Below, piece by piece: positions 35,006-43,594 of a DNA stretch of 64,000 nucleotides. The notes beneath the pieces are model-generated. The model was given only the letters and a program-made list of their open reading frames with translations. It was not told the DNA's origin and ran no database searches. The translations under genes were made by a program, and so were the position numbers. Every line of letters starts with the position of its first letter. The stretch's first letter is position 1. Source of the stretch: an uncultured Bacillaceae bacterium (GTDB taxonomy: Bacteria > Bacillota > Bacilli > Bacillales > Caldibacillaceae); assembly GCA_937934645.1 (NCBI GenBank), contig CALGYZ010000071.1:14640-78639 (forward strand), read 5' to 3'.

Positions 35006-35890
35006 TTAATATGTCCAGTTTTTCAGGAATAATAGAGTCCTTTCCCTGCCAATCCGAACAAGCTCCGCTTTTTTCTCATCCGAAATGCTGAATTCCGATG
35101 TTAATATCCCGTCCGTTGGTATAAAAATAATATTTTTTTCATGTTTTCTGGAAATATAACGGGCATCATGGGCATCTTTCATCGTCAAAAACAATGCTTC
35201 AAACATTTGCAGGGCATTTGTAATTTCTCTCGGGGGACGTTCGTTAAAATGGGGACTTAATTTTATTCCGAGTACTGGACGTTCTTTTTTTATTTTTTTT
35301 TGATCAAACAGCCACATTGGGAAATTGCTTAGCACACCGCCGTCGACAATTATCGTAATTTCCTTTTCCGTTGTGAGCCGGACAGGTTCAAAAAAATACG
35401 GTAAGCTTGCGCTCATACGCACCGCTCTGGCTACCGGAAAATCCTCAAAAGGAATATTATAATGATACAGATCATCAGGTAACACAACAATTTTTCCATT
35501 CGTTAAATCCGATGCAACCATCCTCAGCACACCGGGTTTTATATCGCCGAACGTCCGGATTCCCCTTTCACGAAGAACGGAATCAATCCACTCCTCAAGC
35601 GCTTGTCCTTTATACATTCCCAGCCGCCAGTAAATTGGAAGCCATTTTAAAATTTTAAAGGGGATTTTAAATTTCCGTTCATCGAGAATTTTGGATAAAT
35701 CCAGCTTTTCCAGCTCCCGGTATACTTCTTCTGCTGAAAGACCGGCTGCAATAAATGCGGCAATAATCGCTCCCGCACTCGTTCCCGCCACCCTCCTGAA
35801 CCGGAATCCTTTTTCTTCCAATGCAGCATAAGCACCCGCATAAGCAAGCCCCCGGATTCCCCCACCAGAAAAAACACCGTCAATATCCAA
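35006..35890 (-). CDS. yqhO: Patatin-like phospholipase (YqhO)
   Basis: This 294-residue cytoplasmic patatin-family lipid hydrolase shows the oxyanion-hole motif GVFSGGGIRGLAYAGAY near the N-terminus, the nucleophile serine in GTSAGAI (about residue 39) and the catalytic Asp in IVDGGVLSNFP. Substrate is not known. The TTG start lies about 9 bases after GGAGGCGG. Gene position corresponds to yqhO of B. subtilis. Confidence 0.88.
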   Translation of the reverse strand: MDIDGVFSGGGIRGLAYAGAYAALEEKGFRFRRVAGTSAGAIIAAFIAAGLSAEEVYRELEKLDLSKILDERKFKIPFKILKWLPIYWRLGMYKGQALEEWIDSVLRERGIRTFGDIKPGVLRMVASDLTNGKIVVLPDDLYHYNIPFEDFPVARAVRMSASLPYFFEPVRLTTEKEITIIVDGGVLSNFPMWLFDQKKIKKERPVLGIKLSPHFNERPPREITNALQMFEALFLTMKDAHDARYISRKHEKNIIFIPTDGILTSEFSISDEKKAELVRIGRERTLLFLKNWTY

Positions 35891-35973
35891 AACGTCCGCC
35901 TCCGTTTTAATCTTTATATTTCATTATTAATCTTCTGATTTACAAATTAGTACGGAAGACAAGCAGATTTTTT

Positions 35974-36004
35974 AAAAAAGCGGACAGCTTTACCAGCTGT
36001 CCGC
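35974..36004 (-). terminator. Rho-independent terminator of the EamA gene
   Basis: A perfect 10-bp stem GCGGACAGCT / AGCTGTCCGC with a 5-nt loop is followed by six T on the minus strand. Confidence 0.93.
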
Positions 36005-36054
36005 ATATTACGTAATCGTTTTTGAAAAAGACTGGAAACCCTGAACGCTTATTT

Positions 36055-36948
36055 TCAAGAAACCTTCTTCTTTTGTAATGTTACGATAACTACACCGGCA
36101 ATGATTAAAAAACCGCCAATAAAAAAGTTCAAATCTAAACGTTCTTTTAACAACAACCATCCTAAAAAAGAGCCAACTAGCGGCTGGAAAAAGAAAAACA
36201 ATGAACCTACGCCGGCGTCTATTAACTCCAGACCTTTATTCCAAAGGAAAAATCCGCCGGCGGTTGAAATGACTCCAAGATATATAACTCCTAAAATGAC
36301 GAAAATGTTTTGATAATAAAGATCACTAAATTGAAGCTCCCAGAGCATTACAGGCGTAGTAAAAACAAGTGCAAATAATATGGCATAAGTTGTTATGGTT
36401 AAAGTTGAAAGACGTTGAGAAGCAACCTTTACGTAGACCGACAATAAAGCCCAGGTAACCGCAGCCCCCACCAATATGATACCTCCCAGGAAGTATGTAC
36501 CGAATTTTGGATCCCAGCCAATGACAATAACGACACCAATCGTAGCCAGTAACACTGAAATCATTTTTTTAATGGTCAGTTTTTCTTTTAATATAAACTT
36601 TGCAAAAATAACAATAAAGGCCGGTGTAGCTGATGTAATTAGTGCACCTGTATGTGCGTCCGATAATTTTGTGCCAATAAATTGGAGCGCGATGGATAAA
36701 AAGTAACCGATAAAACCAATCCAAGCCAGCAGACCCCAATCTCTTTTCGTAATTCCTTTGCGCTTGTGATTTTTTGCTTTAATGAACTTCATTACAGCAA
36801 ATAAAACAACAAACGCTATCGCATAGCGCAACCAGACCAGTGTCAAAGGCGGAATATAATTTAATACATATTTGCTGATCACATACATACCGCCCCACAA
36901 ACTTGCAGCCAGGGTCAAACAAATTGCCCCGATTATATTTTGTTTCAT
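36055..36948 (-). CDS. EamA-family (DMT) transporter
   Basis: This 297-residue protein has ten predicted membrane helices in two EamA repeats (first about 5-140, second about 150-290), with the typical LSLWGGMYVISKYVL-like N-terminal helix and LQPLVGSFLGWLLLKERL in the second repeat. Such proteins export metabolites or amino acids; substrate cannot be told from sequence. Together with the upstream ribonucleotide reductase it occupies the place where lipM and mntR lie in B. subtilis, suggesting insertion or replacement. Confidence 0.85.
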   Translation of the reverse strand: MKQNIIGAICLTLAASLWGGMYVISKYVLNYIPPLTLVWLRYAIAFVVLFAVMKFIKAKNHKRKGITKRDWGLLAWIGFIGYFLSIALQFIGTKLSDAHTGALITSATPAFIVIFAKFILKEKLTIKKMISVLLATIGVVIVIGWDPKFGTYFLGGIILVGAAVTWALLSVYVKVASQRLSTLTITTYAILFALVFTTPVMLWELQFSDLYYQNIFVILGVIYLGVISTAGGFFLWNKGLELIDAGVGSLFFFFQPLVGSFLGWLLLKERLDLNFFIGGFLIIAGVVIVTLQKKKVS

Positions 36949-37073
36949 TTTATAAAACCTCCGTCTTTTAAACGGGATTTTTTAGATTCATTTCCCATGA
37001 GAAGAGACATACAAGGTATTCACTCCTGCTTAAAAATCGATCACCAGCTGGCTGCTGGCCATCCTTCCAAAGC

Positions 37074-37115
37074 AAAATAACCTCTTACGGACATAGCATC
37101 CGAAGAGGTTATTTT
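37074..37115 (-). terminator. Terminator-like hairpin after the ribonucleotide reductase gene
   Basis: A 13-bp stem AAAATAACCTCTT / AAGAGGTTATTTT encloses an inner CGGA/TCCG stem. On the minus strand only four T close the stem and GC follows, so termination may be partial. Confidence 0.6.
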
Positions 37116-37199
37116 AATCAAATGTTGCTATGAACGAGCCAGATATTGTTTTCAATGATCCGTCTCTTTAAGAAAGTACCCGTATTGACTTTCTTTATA

Positions 37200-39764
37200 T
37201 TACAGTCCGCATTTTAACTGGGCACCGCAATTGTCACATGTATTGCATCCGCCGATTTCCTTTACTTTCCCTTTCCGGCAGATGGGACAGGTATCACCGA
37301 TTTCCGAACCTACGGTAACGTCCGTTGATCTTAAATCCTGGATTGTTTCCACGAGGACGACTTTCGGTTCTTCTATTTTCCTGTCTATTTTATGATCGTC
37401 TTTTTGTTCTTCATTTTTTTCCGCTTTTAAAGTTAAAACTTGCGTGTCACGGCTTCCGTCGACATACACGGTGCCGCCTTTAGCCCCGCCTCTGTACAAA
37501 CGTTCATACACCTTTTGTACCTGTTCCACTGTATAACCTTTCGGGGCATTTACCGTTTTACTGATGGAAGAGTCCACCCAGCGCTGGATCACACATTGGA
37601 CATCCGCATGGGCTTCAGGCGTTAATTCCATCGCAGTAACAAACCAATGTGGCAGATTGTCCGGCGAAGCATCCGGATTTTTTTCCAAATATTCCTGGAC
37701 GATCTCCGCTTTCACTTCAATAAATTTACCGAGACGTCCGCTCCGGTAGTAAGTAAAGGAGAAATAAGGCTCCAGTCCGGTGGATACCCCGACCATCGTT
37801 CCGGTGCTTCCTGTCGGCGCTACGGTGAGTAAATGGGAATTGCGTATTCCGTACCGTAAAATATCCTGCCGTATATCTTCCGGCATTCTTTTCATATATC
37901 CGGTTTCAATAAACGCTTCCCGCAATTTTTTCGTTTCTTTTTCCGTTTCACCAATTAAATACGGAAAACTTCCTTTTTCTTTTGCCAGTTCAATGGATTC
38001 CCGGTATGCGGTTGTTGCAATCGTCTCAAATACTTTATCCACCAGCTCATTTCCTTCTTTGGAACCGTACTCTTTTTCACAATAAATGAGAAGATCGGCA
38101 AGTCCCATCACGCCAAGTCCGATTCTTCGTTCACCTAACGCCTGTTTTTTATTCTCCTCAAGAAAATACGGTGTGGCATCGATCACATTGTCCTGCATTC
38201 GGACACCGATTTTAACCGTTTGTTTTAATTTTTCAAAATCCACCTGTTTCTTTTCTTTATCTACCATGTTTGCCAGGTTTACCGCAGCCAAGTTACATAC
38301 GGAATAAGGAGCAAGCGGTTGTTCACCGCAAGGGTTTGTCGCCACCACTTTCTGGCCGTATGCCCTTGCGTTTGTCATTTCGTTGGCATTATCGATAAAA
38401 AAGATTCCCGGTTCTGCGGAGTATGTCGCACAAATATTAATTAAATTCCACAACTCCCGGGCTTTGATTTTACGGTAAGTGCGGACTCTGTATCCCATCT
38501 TTTCCCATTCCCGCACATCACCGACTTTATGCCATTTTTCATTGTATTCTTTCATTTCTTCCGCATTGTAACGTTCCACATCAGGGAATTTCAGTTCATA
38601 ATCATCATCATTTTCTACGGCTTCCATAAATTCTTTTGTGATGCAAACAGAAATATTGGCACCGGTCAAAAAGTCCGGATTATTTACTTCATATGTTCCG
38701 CCATCACGCAGTTTTTCCTGAGCGTCTTCAATAATTTCCTTAGTAAACCCGCCGTATCCCGGTATATTTTTATACCGGACAATCGCTTCATACATTGTCC
38801 GTTCCTTTTCCGTAAGCGGAGTGAATTTCAGTTTTTCCCGGGCAAGTCTCTTAATTTGTTCATCATTCATCGTTTCAATCAGAAATCGTAAAATTCGCGG
38901 ATTTTGCATTTTGGAAATAATAAATTCAATAATATCCGGATGCCAGCATGCAAGCATAATCATTTGCGCTCCGCGACGGCTGCCGCCTTGTTCGACCAAG
39001 TGGGTCAGTTTTGCTATATCATCCAGCCAGGATACCGAACCGCTAGATTTTCCGTTTACTCCCCTTGCCAGGGTGTTTCTCGGTCTTAATGTTGAACCGT
39101 TCGTTCCTACACCTCCGCCCCGGCTCATGATCTCCATTACCTTTTTCCGGTGTTCGGAAATACCTTCCCGGGAGTCATGTACATAGGGCATGACGTAACA
39201 ATTAAAGTATGTAACCTCTTTTCCAGATCCTGCGCCATAAAGTACACGGCCTGCGGGTACGAAATTTAACTGAACAAGTTCGTTATAAAATTTTTCTGCC
39301 CATTCTTTTCGTTTTTCTTCTGTTTCTTCTACTTCGGCCAGTCCTGTTGCATTCCGTTTCGCGATTTGTTCATAAAAAATTTCCAGCGGTTTTTCAATGA
39401 CATCAAGCGGACGGACAATAACTCCGGATTCCCTTTCTTCTTTGGTTTCGAGAACATTCCTGTATTCTTCCTCGACAAGTACCGTAGCTTTTTTTGCTTC
39501 CCAGTCAATATTTAAAATGTAACCTAAACCTCTTGCTGGAAATTTCGGGTCTTCTTTGACCGTCAATACTACAAAATCACCTTCGGATAATGTCAACTTT
39601 TCTGTATCTTTAAAGGAATAACGGTCAAGCATGACAAGCCTGGATACACCTTTAAATGTTATTTTCATGTCATCGGTAATCGGATGCACTTGTGGAAAAA
39701 GCCGGATTGCCTCATTTAATTTTTTTATATTCAGTTTCGGTGATTTTTTAGATGCGACAGCCAT
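37200..39764 (-). CDS. nrdJ: Adenosylcobalamin-dependent (class II) ribonucleotide reductase
   Basis: This 854-residue class II enzyme reduces ribonucleotides with a 5'-deoxyadenosyl radical, independent of oxygen. It shows YFNCYVMPYVHDS, MSRGGGVGTNGSTLRPRN, the active-site NPCGEQPLAPYSVCNLA, LTVAPTGSTGTMVGVSTGLEP, and a C-terminal zinc-like/redox segment with CPIC, CNTCDNC and CGL. No N-terminal ATP cone is evident. The ATG follows AAAGGAGATGG. Two NrdR-type boxes overlap and precede its promoter. Its place between yqhO and yqhL differs from B. subtilis, where lipM and mntR are found. Confidence 0.93.
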   Translation of the reverse strand: MAVASKKSPKLNIKKLNEAIRLFPQVHPITDDMKITFKGVSRLVMLDRYSFKDTEKLTLSEGDFVVLTVKEDPKFPARGLGYILNIDWEAKKATVLVEEEYRNVLETKEERESGVIVRPLDVIEKPLEIFYEQIAKRNATGLAEVEETEEKRKEWAEKFYNELVQLNFVPAGRVLYGAGSGKEVTYFNCYVMPYVHDSREGISEHRKKVMEIMSRGGGVGTNGSTLRPRNTLARGVNGKSSGSVSWLDDIAKLTHLVEQGGSRRGAQMIMLACWHPDIIEFIISKMQNPRILRFLIETMNDEQIKRLAREKLKFTPLTEKERTMYEAIVRYKNIPGYGGFTKEIIEDAQEKLRDGGTYEVNNPDFLTGANISVCITKEFMEAVENDDDYELKFPDVERYNAEEMKEYNEKWHKVGDVREWEKMGYRVRTYRKIKARELWNLINICATYSAEPGIFFIDNANEMTNARAYGQKVVATNPCGEQPLAPYSVCNLAAVNLANMVDKEKKQVDFEKLKQTVKIGVRMQDNVIDATPYFLEENKKQALGERRIGLGVMGLADLLIYCEKEYGSKEGNELVDKVFETIATTAYRESIELAKEKGSFPYLIGETEKETKKLREAFIETGYMKRMPEDIRQDILRYGIRNSHLLTVAPTGSTGTMVGVSTGLEPYFSFTYYRSGRLGKFIEVKAEIVQEYLEKNPDASPDNLPHWFVTAMELTPEAHADVQCVIQRWVDSSISKTVNAPKGYTVEQVQKVYERLYRGGAKGGTVYVDGSRDTQVLTLKAEKNEEQKDDHKIDRKIEEPKVVLVETIQDLRSTDVTVGSEIGDTCPICRKGKVKEIGGCNTCDNCGAQLKCGL

Positions 39765-39808
39765 ACATCCATCTCCTTTAACAAATCTAGTTCTCTATTG
39801 TCTCCTAT

Positions 39809-39837
39809 ACAATATCATACAGACGGATTTTTTTCAA
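39809..39837 (-). promoter_or_regulatory. Sigma-A promoter of nrdJ
   Basis: Minus-strand -35 TTGAAA (39837-39832) and -10 TATTGT (39814-39809) are spaced 17 bases, with an extended -10 TG. One NrdR box overlaps the -35. Confidence 0.6.
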
Positions 39838-39878
39838 TATATTGTGTTTAACTATCAATAACACACCAATATATTGTG
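39835..39878. promoter_or_regulatory. Pair of NrdR boxes
   Basis: CAATATATTGTG occurs at 39835-39846 and again at 39867-39878, the second within ACACCAATATATTGTGTT. Both resemble the NrdR palindrome acaCwAtATaTwGtgt. Their 32-base spacing (about three helical turns) is characteristic of NrdR operators, so nrdJ is likely repressed by NrdR at high (d)ATP. Confidence 0.82.
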
Positions 39879-40206
39879 TTTGATGCATATTTTCTTCTTT
39901 TTGTCAATCCTTTTGTTCACTTGCAGTCTAATAATAACCGGATAAATTTTCCGGTCACCCTGCTGCAACAGATCCGGTGTTTTTTAACTCCTGCACTAAA
40001 AAATCCGGTTATAACCCTTGCGGTGCATACCGGTTGTATTGCGGATATATCATTTACGGCCGGATTTTAATAAACAGTCTACCGTTTTTCATCCAACAAG
40101 AATAAATTCTATCAAACGAACCGGTAAAAATAAAGTGAAATTTAACTGGATAGCGTAAAACATTCCGTCTTCATACATTCCGGACATTTTACATTCAAAA
40201 ATTTCT
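39879..40206. other. Intergenic stretch between nrdJ and yqhL
   Basis: About 330 bases contain no credible ORF. CCGG-containing words recur, and a small hairpin (ACCGGA/TCCGGT, 39937-39955) is present. I see no B12 riboswitch core or T-box motif on either strand. It may be the scar of a lost lipM-mntR segment. Confidence 0.4.
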
Positions 40207-40235
40207 TTGCGTAAAACTGCCTACATTTATATAAT
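40207..40235 (+). promoter_or_regulatory. Sigma-A promoter of the rhodanese gene
   Basis: A -35 TTGCGT (40207-40212) and a perfect -10 TATAAT (40230-40235) are spaced 17 bases, about 39 bases before the ATG at 40274. Confidence 0.7.
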
Positions 40236-40273
40236 AGTATTTGTGTATAAGTGCAAGAGAAAGGAGAACGAGA

Positions 40274-40651
40274 ATGACATATGTATTGCTAATTATTATT
40301 TTTGCACTGATTGGTTACTGGTTATTCAACCATTTCCACCAAAAAAAAATTGTTACCCGGTTAACCCAGGAAGAATTTATTAAAGGTTACCGGAAAGCCC
40401 AGTTAATTGATGTCAGGGAGCCGAATGAATTTGAGTCCGGACATATTTTGGGCGCACGTAACATTCCCCTTTCCCAGCTGAAAATGAGACTGAAAGAATT
40501 ACGGCCGGACAAGCCTGTTTATTTGTACTGCCAGGGAACAGCTCGTAGCGGGAGGGCCGCACAAATCCTGTACCGGAAAGGGTATAAACAGCTTTATCAA
40601 CTGGAAGGCGGCTTTAAAAAATGGACAGGAAAAATTAAAGTCGGCAAATAA
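40274..40651 (+). CDS. yqhL: Membrane-anchored rhodanese-domain protein (YqhL)
   Basis: This 125-residue protein has an N-terminal membrane helix (about 2-20) and a single cytoplasmic rhodanese domain with YRKAQLIDVREPNEFESGHI and the active-site loop YLYCQGTARSGRAAQIL (catalytic Cys). Such proteins move sulfane sulfur; the partner is unknown. The ATG follows AAAGGAGAACGAG. It converges on gcvPB with a shared terminator. Confidence 0.88.
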   Translation: MTYVLLIIIFALIGYWLFNHFHQKKIVTRLTQEEFIKGYRKAQLIDVREPNEFESGHILGARNIPLSQLKMRLKELRPDKPVYLYCQGTARSGRAAQILYRKGYKQLYQLEGGFKKWTGKIKVGK

Positions 40652-40708
40652 AATATTCATGTCCCGGACTTCATTCATATAATAATCAACATACCGTTTT
40701 CTCACAAA

Positions 40709-40746
40709 TAAAAACCACAGCCTGCCTTTGCAGACTGTGGTTTTTC
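40709..40746. terminator. Bidirectional terminator between yqhL and gcvPB
   Basis: AAAACCACAG pairs with CTGTGGTTTT around a short loop. T-runs follow on the plus strand and A-runs precede, so it can stop both convergent transcripts. Confidence 0.9.
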
Positions 40747-40755
40747 ATTTTTTCT

Positions 40756-42228
40756 TCACTCTTCCGGAATATAACGGAGAACCGGTTTACGGGCTGCTTG
40801 CGTTTCATCCAGTCTCTTGACCACCGTTGTGTGCGGGGCTTCCTGGACAATTTCCGGATTTTCCTCAGCTTCTTTTGCAATTTGGATCATCGCTTCGATA
40901 AAGGCATCCAACGTTTCCTTCGATTCTGTCTCCGTCGGTTCAATCATCATACACTCTTCCACATTAAGCGGGAAGTAAATGGTTGGCGGATGAAAACCGA
41001 AATCCAACAGCCGCTTTGCAATATCCAGTGCCCGGACGCCCAGTTTTTTCTGCTTTCTTGTACTGATAACGAATTCGTGTTTACAATGGCGGTCATAAGG
41101 TAAATCAAAGTATGGCGCCAGTGCACGCATCATATAATTCGCATTAATAACCGCGTTTTCCGTGACTTCTTTCAATCCGTCAGGCCCCATTGTGCGGATA
41201 TACGTGTATGCCCGCACATTTATGCCGAAGTTTCCGTAAAACGGCTTGATTCTGCCGATGGTTAAAGGACGGTCATAGTCAAAAGAATATCTTTCATCCG
41301 TTTTTACCAGCACCGGTTTAGGCAAATAAGGGATCAAGTCTTTCTTTACTCCTACCGGGCCGCTTCCCGGGCCTCCGCCGCCGTGGGGTCCGGAAAAGGT
41401 TTTGTGCAAATTTAAATGCACAACATCGAATCCCATATCACCGGGACGGGCTTTACCCATAATCGCGTTTAAATTCGCGCCGTCATAATAAAGTTTCCCG
41501 CCCACGGAGTGAATGATTTCAGCCATTTCTATAATTTCTTCTTCAAACAGTCCCAATGTATTCGGGTTTGTCAGCATCAAAGCTGCAGTATCGGGACCGG
41601 CCACCCGTTTTAAATCCTCAATGTCAACAAGACCATGCTCATTAGATTTTACCGTAATCGTTTCAAAGCCGGCAACGCTGGCTGATGCCGGGTTCGTACC
41701 GTGGGCGGAGTCCGGAATGATCACTTTATTTTTATGATGATCGCCGTTGGCCTCATGAAATGCCCGGATCATCATTAATCCAGTCCATTCACCGTGGGCT
41801 CCCGCAGCCGGCTGCAGCGTGACCGCATCCATACCGGTGATTTCCTTCAACTGTTCTTGTAGATCATGCATTAATGCCAGACAACCCTGAACTGTGCTTT
41901 CATCCTGGAGGGGATGGACATGGCTGAATCCGGGGAGCCGGGCAATATCTTCATTGATTTTCGGATTGTACTTCATCGTACAGGATCCGAGAGGGTAAAA
42001 ACCCGTATCAACACCGTGATTTCTCCTGGACAATTCCGTATAATGCCTCATAATTTCTGGTTCGGATACTTCCGGAAGAGCGGGCTCCTCTGTGCGGATA
42101 TAACCGTCCGGGACAAGATCACTCAAATCAGCAGCGGGAACGTCCAAATCCGGCAAAGAATAACCTGTTCTGCCTTCTTTGCTTCTCTCAAAAATAAGTG
42201 GCATATGTTCCTTACTCACAATATGCAC
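40756..42228 (-). CDS. gcvPB: Glycine dehydrogenase (decarboxylating) subunit 2
   Basis: This protein of about 490 residues is the PLP-binding half of the split P-protein of the glycine cleavage system. It shows the PLP-lysine motif NLHKTFSGPHGGGGPGSGP (about residues 265-283), LQPAAGAHGEWTGLMMIRA and DSAHGTNPASASVAGF. The first usable start is the GTG four codons inside the overlap with gcvPA; an ATG giving MPLIFERSKEG after AAGGAAC is also plausible. It ends the gcvT-gcvPA-gcvPB operon. Confidence 0.93.
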   Translation of the reverse strand: MHIVSKEHMPLIFERSKEGRTGYSLPDLDVPAADLSDLVPDGYIRTEEPALPEVSEPEIMRHYTELSRRNHGVDTGFYPLGSCTMKYNPKINEDIARLPGFSHVHPLQDESTVQGCLALMHDLQEQLKEITGMDAVTLQPAAGAHGEWTGLMMIRAFHEANGDHHKNKVIIPDSAHGTNPASASVAGFETITVKSNEHGLVDIEDLKRVAGPDTAALMLTNPNTLGLFEEEIIEMAEIIHSVGGKLYYDGANLNAIMGKARPGDMGFDVVHLNLHKTFSGPHGGGGPGSGPVGVKKDLIPYLPKPVLVKTDERYSFDYDRPLTIGRIKPFYGNFGINVRAYTYIRTMGPDGLKEVTENAVINANYMMRALAPYFDLPYDRHCKHEFVISTRKQKKLGVRALDIAKRLLDFGFHPPTIYFPLNVEECMMIEPTETESKETLDAFIEAMIQIAKEAEENPEIVQEAPHTTVVKRLDETQAARKPVLRYIPEE

Positions 42229-43558
42229 CTACTTCCTTAACAAATTTTTCAATTTCTTCTTTTGTCCGGATCTCAGTCACACATACAAGCATGTAACCGT
42301 CATATTTCGAATCGACTTTTGACAGGTCATAACCGGCAATCATACCTTTTTCAAACAGATAATCAGACAATTCTTTAACCGACTTTCCGACATTGACAAC
42401 AAATTCGTTGAAAGACGGTCCGTCAAATACAATTTCAAAACCGGCTTGTTTGAACAGCTGTTTTGCATAGTTCGCCTTTTGAATGTTCATTGCGGCCATT
42501 TCCCGGATTCCTTTTTTTCCAAGGGCGGTCATGGCGACGCTTGCGGCAAGTGCACTCAGTGCCTGGTTGGAACAAATATTGGATGTTGCCTTTTCCCTGC
42601 GGATGTGCTGCTCCCTTGCCTGTAACGTTAATACGAAACCGCGTTTGCCTGCCTCGTCCGTTGTTTGCCCAACTAAACGTCCTGGAATTTTCCGCATCAG
42701 TTTTTTCGTTACGGCAAAATAACCGCAATGGGGTCCGCCAAAAGATTGAGGAATGCCAAACACCTGGGCGTCCCCTGTAACGATATCGGCGCCGAATGTT
42801 CCAGGGGGAGTTAAAATACCGAGTGCCAGCGGGTTGCTGGAAACAACAAACAACGATTTGTTCCCATGAATGGCTGGTTCCATTTCTTTTAAATCTTCAA
42901 TCCGGCCGAAAAAATTTGGATATTGGACAATAACCGCGCCAATGTCATCCGTCAGCATTTCCTTTAACTTTTGAATGTCGGTGACACCGTTAGACAGAGG
43001 AATTTCAATAACATCAATCTTTTGTCCTTTGGCATAAGTTTTTACTACATCCTTATATTCGGGATGAACCGCTTCGGAAATAAGAACGGTATTGCGTTTT
43101 GTTTGTGCGGCTGCCAGCATGGCCGCTTCCGCCAAAGCCGTTCCCCCGTCATACATCGAAGAGTTTGCTACGTCCATGTCTGTTAATTCACAAATCATCG
43201 TTTGATATTCAAACATGGCCTGTAGTTCACCCTGGGATATTTCTGGCTGATAAGGTGTGTATGCAGTATAAAATTCCGATCGGGAAATGACATGATCAAC
43301 AATCGATGGAATATAATGATCGTAAACTCCCGCACCTAAAAAACTTATGTATTCTCTAACATTGGCATTTTTAGCCGCCAGTCCGGCCAACTCTTGATAC
43401 AACGCTGTTTCCGATTTCGCCTCTTTAATATTTAACCGGCCCTTAAAACGGACGCTTTCGGGAATATCCGAAAACAATTCATCGACAGAGTTTACTCCGA
43501 TTTTTTTCAACATTTCCTGCTTATCTCGTTCGGTCATCGGCAAATACCGGAATGCCAT
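42212..43558 (-). CDS. gcvPA: Glycine dehydrogenase (decarboxylating) subunit 1
   Basis: This 448-residue partner half of the split P-protein shows FRYLPMTERDKQEMLKKIGV at the N-terminus, TPYQPEISQGELQAMFEYQT, SMYDGGTALAEAAMLA and FGGPHCGYFAV. It overlaps gcvPB by 17 bases and follows gcvT by 36, consistent with one transcript. The ATG follows AGAGGTGG. Confidence 0.94.
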   Translation of the reverse strand: MAFRYLPMTERDKQEMLKKIGVNSVDELFSDIPESVRFKGRLNIKEAKSETALYQELAGLAAKNANVREYISFLGAGVYDHYIPSIVDHVISRSEFYTAYTPYQPEISQGELQAMFEYQTMICELTDMDVANSSMYDGGTALAEAAMLAAAQTKRNTVLISEAVHPEYKDVVKTYAKGQKIDVIEIPLSNGVTDIQKLKEMLTDDIGAVIVQYPNFFGRIEDLKEMEPAIHGNKSLFVVSSNPLALGILTPPGTFGADIVTGDAQVFGIPQSFGGPHCGYFAVTKKLMRKIPGRLVGQTTDEAGKRGFVLTLQAREQHIRREKATSNICSNQALSALAASVAMTALGKKGIREMAAMNIQKANYAKQLFKQAGFEIVFDGPSFNEFVVNVGKSVKELSDYLFEKGMIAGYDLSKVDSKYDGYMLVCVTEIRTKEEIEKFVKEVGAYCE

Positions 43559-43594
43559 TGTGTTCCACCTCTTTACGTAATTTTTTATATGAAT

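Noticed and set aside
39879..40206. Possible T-box or B12 riboswitch in the intergenic region upstream of nrdJ and yqhL
   Set aside because: A GGGTGACCGG string and CCGG words looked suggestive, but the conserved T-box AGGGTGGNACCGCG and the B12-box core are not present on either strand.
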